NCBI GenBank assembly: GCA_002343825.1 | Contig: DDSL01000084.1 | Coordinates: 3,328 to 8,775, forward strand | From: Chthonomonas sp. UBA2391 | GTDB taxonomy: Bacteria; Armatimonadota; Fimbriimonadia; Fimbriimonadales; Fimbriimonadaceae | Length of the DNA stretch: 5,448 nucleotides | Direction: 5' to 3' | Shown: one piece after another, positions 5,436-5,448 of the stretch | How positions within the stretch are numbered: the first letter of the stretch is position 1 | How the letters are laid out: every line of letters begins with the position of its first letter | Translations under genes and position numbers: made by a program | Notes under the pieces: model-generated | Seen by the model: the letters and a program-made list of their open reading frames with translations, nothing else | What the model was told of the DNA's origin: nothing | Database searches by the model: none

Positions 5436-5448
5436 AGTGTACGACACT
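5436..5448 (-). promoter_or_regulatory. Candidate -10 TACACT within a short inverted repeat, upstream of the PEP-CTERM gene
   Basis: On the minus strand TACACT (5436-5441 on the complement; 4 of 6 matches to TATAAT) ends 7 nt before the ATG, again close enough for a leaderless start. It sits in the inverted repeat AGTGT-N3-ACACT (5436-5448), which could be an operator half-site pair. Any -35 box lies outside the window. Confidence 0.3.

Overview
The window (roughly 60% G+C by eye) looks like ordinary bacterial chromosome. It holds four complete protein genes and one gene cut by the left edge. No tRNA, rRNA, CRISPR array, insertion sequence or phage signature was seen. The likely source is a free-living Gram-negative-type bacterium that exports PEP-CTERM proteins. 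The short anchor (VPEPGT, then a small Ala/Gly/Leu helix, then RRRR) and the housekeeping neighbours recall Armatimonadota (Fimbriimonadia), but that placement is recollection-based inference; Planctomycetota or Verrucomicrobiota are alternatives.

Layout: (1) 1-1122, minus strand, the N-terminal 374 residues of a Kef-type CPA2 cation:proton antiporter running off the left edge. (2) 1123-1177, a 55 bp divergent promoter region. (3) 1178-4363, plus strand, a tight three-gene unit: ribH (6,7-dimethyl-8-ribityllumazine synthase), mutS2 (ATPase with KOW-like and Smr domains) and cdd (cytidine deaminase). The junctions are a 7 bp gap with a Shine-Dalgarno overlapping the ribH stop, and an ATGA overlap. 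(4) 4370-5428, minus strand, a PEP-CTERM exported protein with degenerate propeller-like repeats, convergent with cdd and only 6 bp from it. Three back-to-back perfect inverted repeats lie at that junction, inside the 3' end of the PEP-CTERM gene.

Functionally the plus-strand unit joins flavin synthesis, nucleic-acid or ribosome quality control, and pyrimidine salvage. No common pathway is evident, so the grouping is probably housekeeping co-transcription.

I did not find a convincing new biological system. The points most worth a second look are: a MutS2 whose Smr domain has lost the LDLRG motif but kept HGKG; a lumazine synthase with three Trp at usual Phe/Tyr positions of the flavin site; TAnnnT hexamers 5-8 nt before all three promoter-proximal start codons, suggesting leaderless transcription; and the hairpin cluster at the convergent junction.
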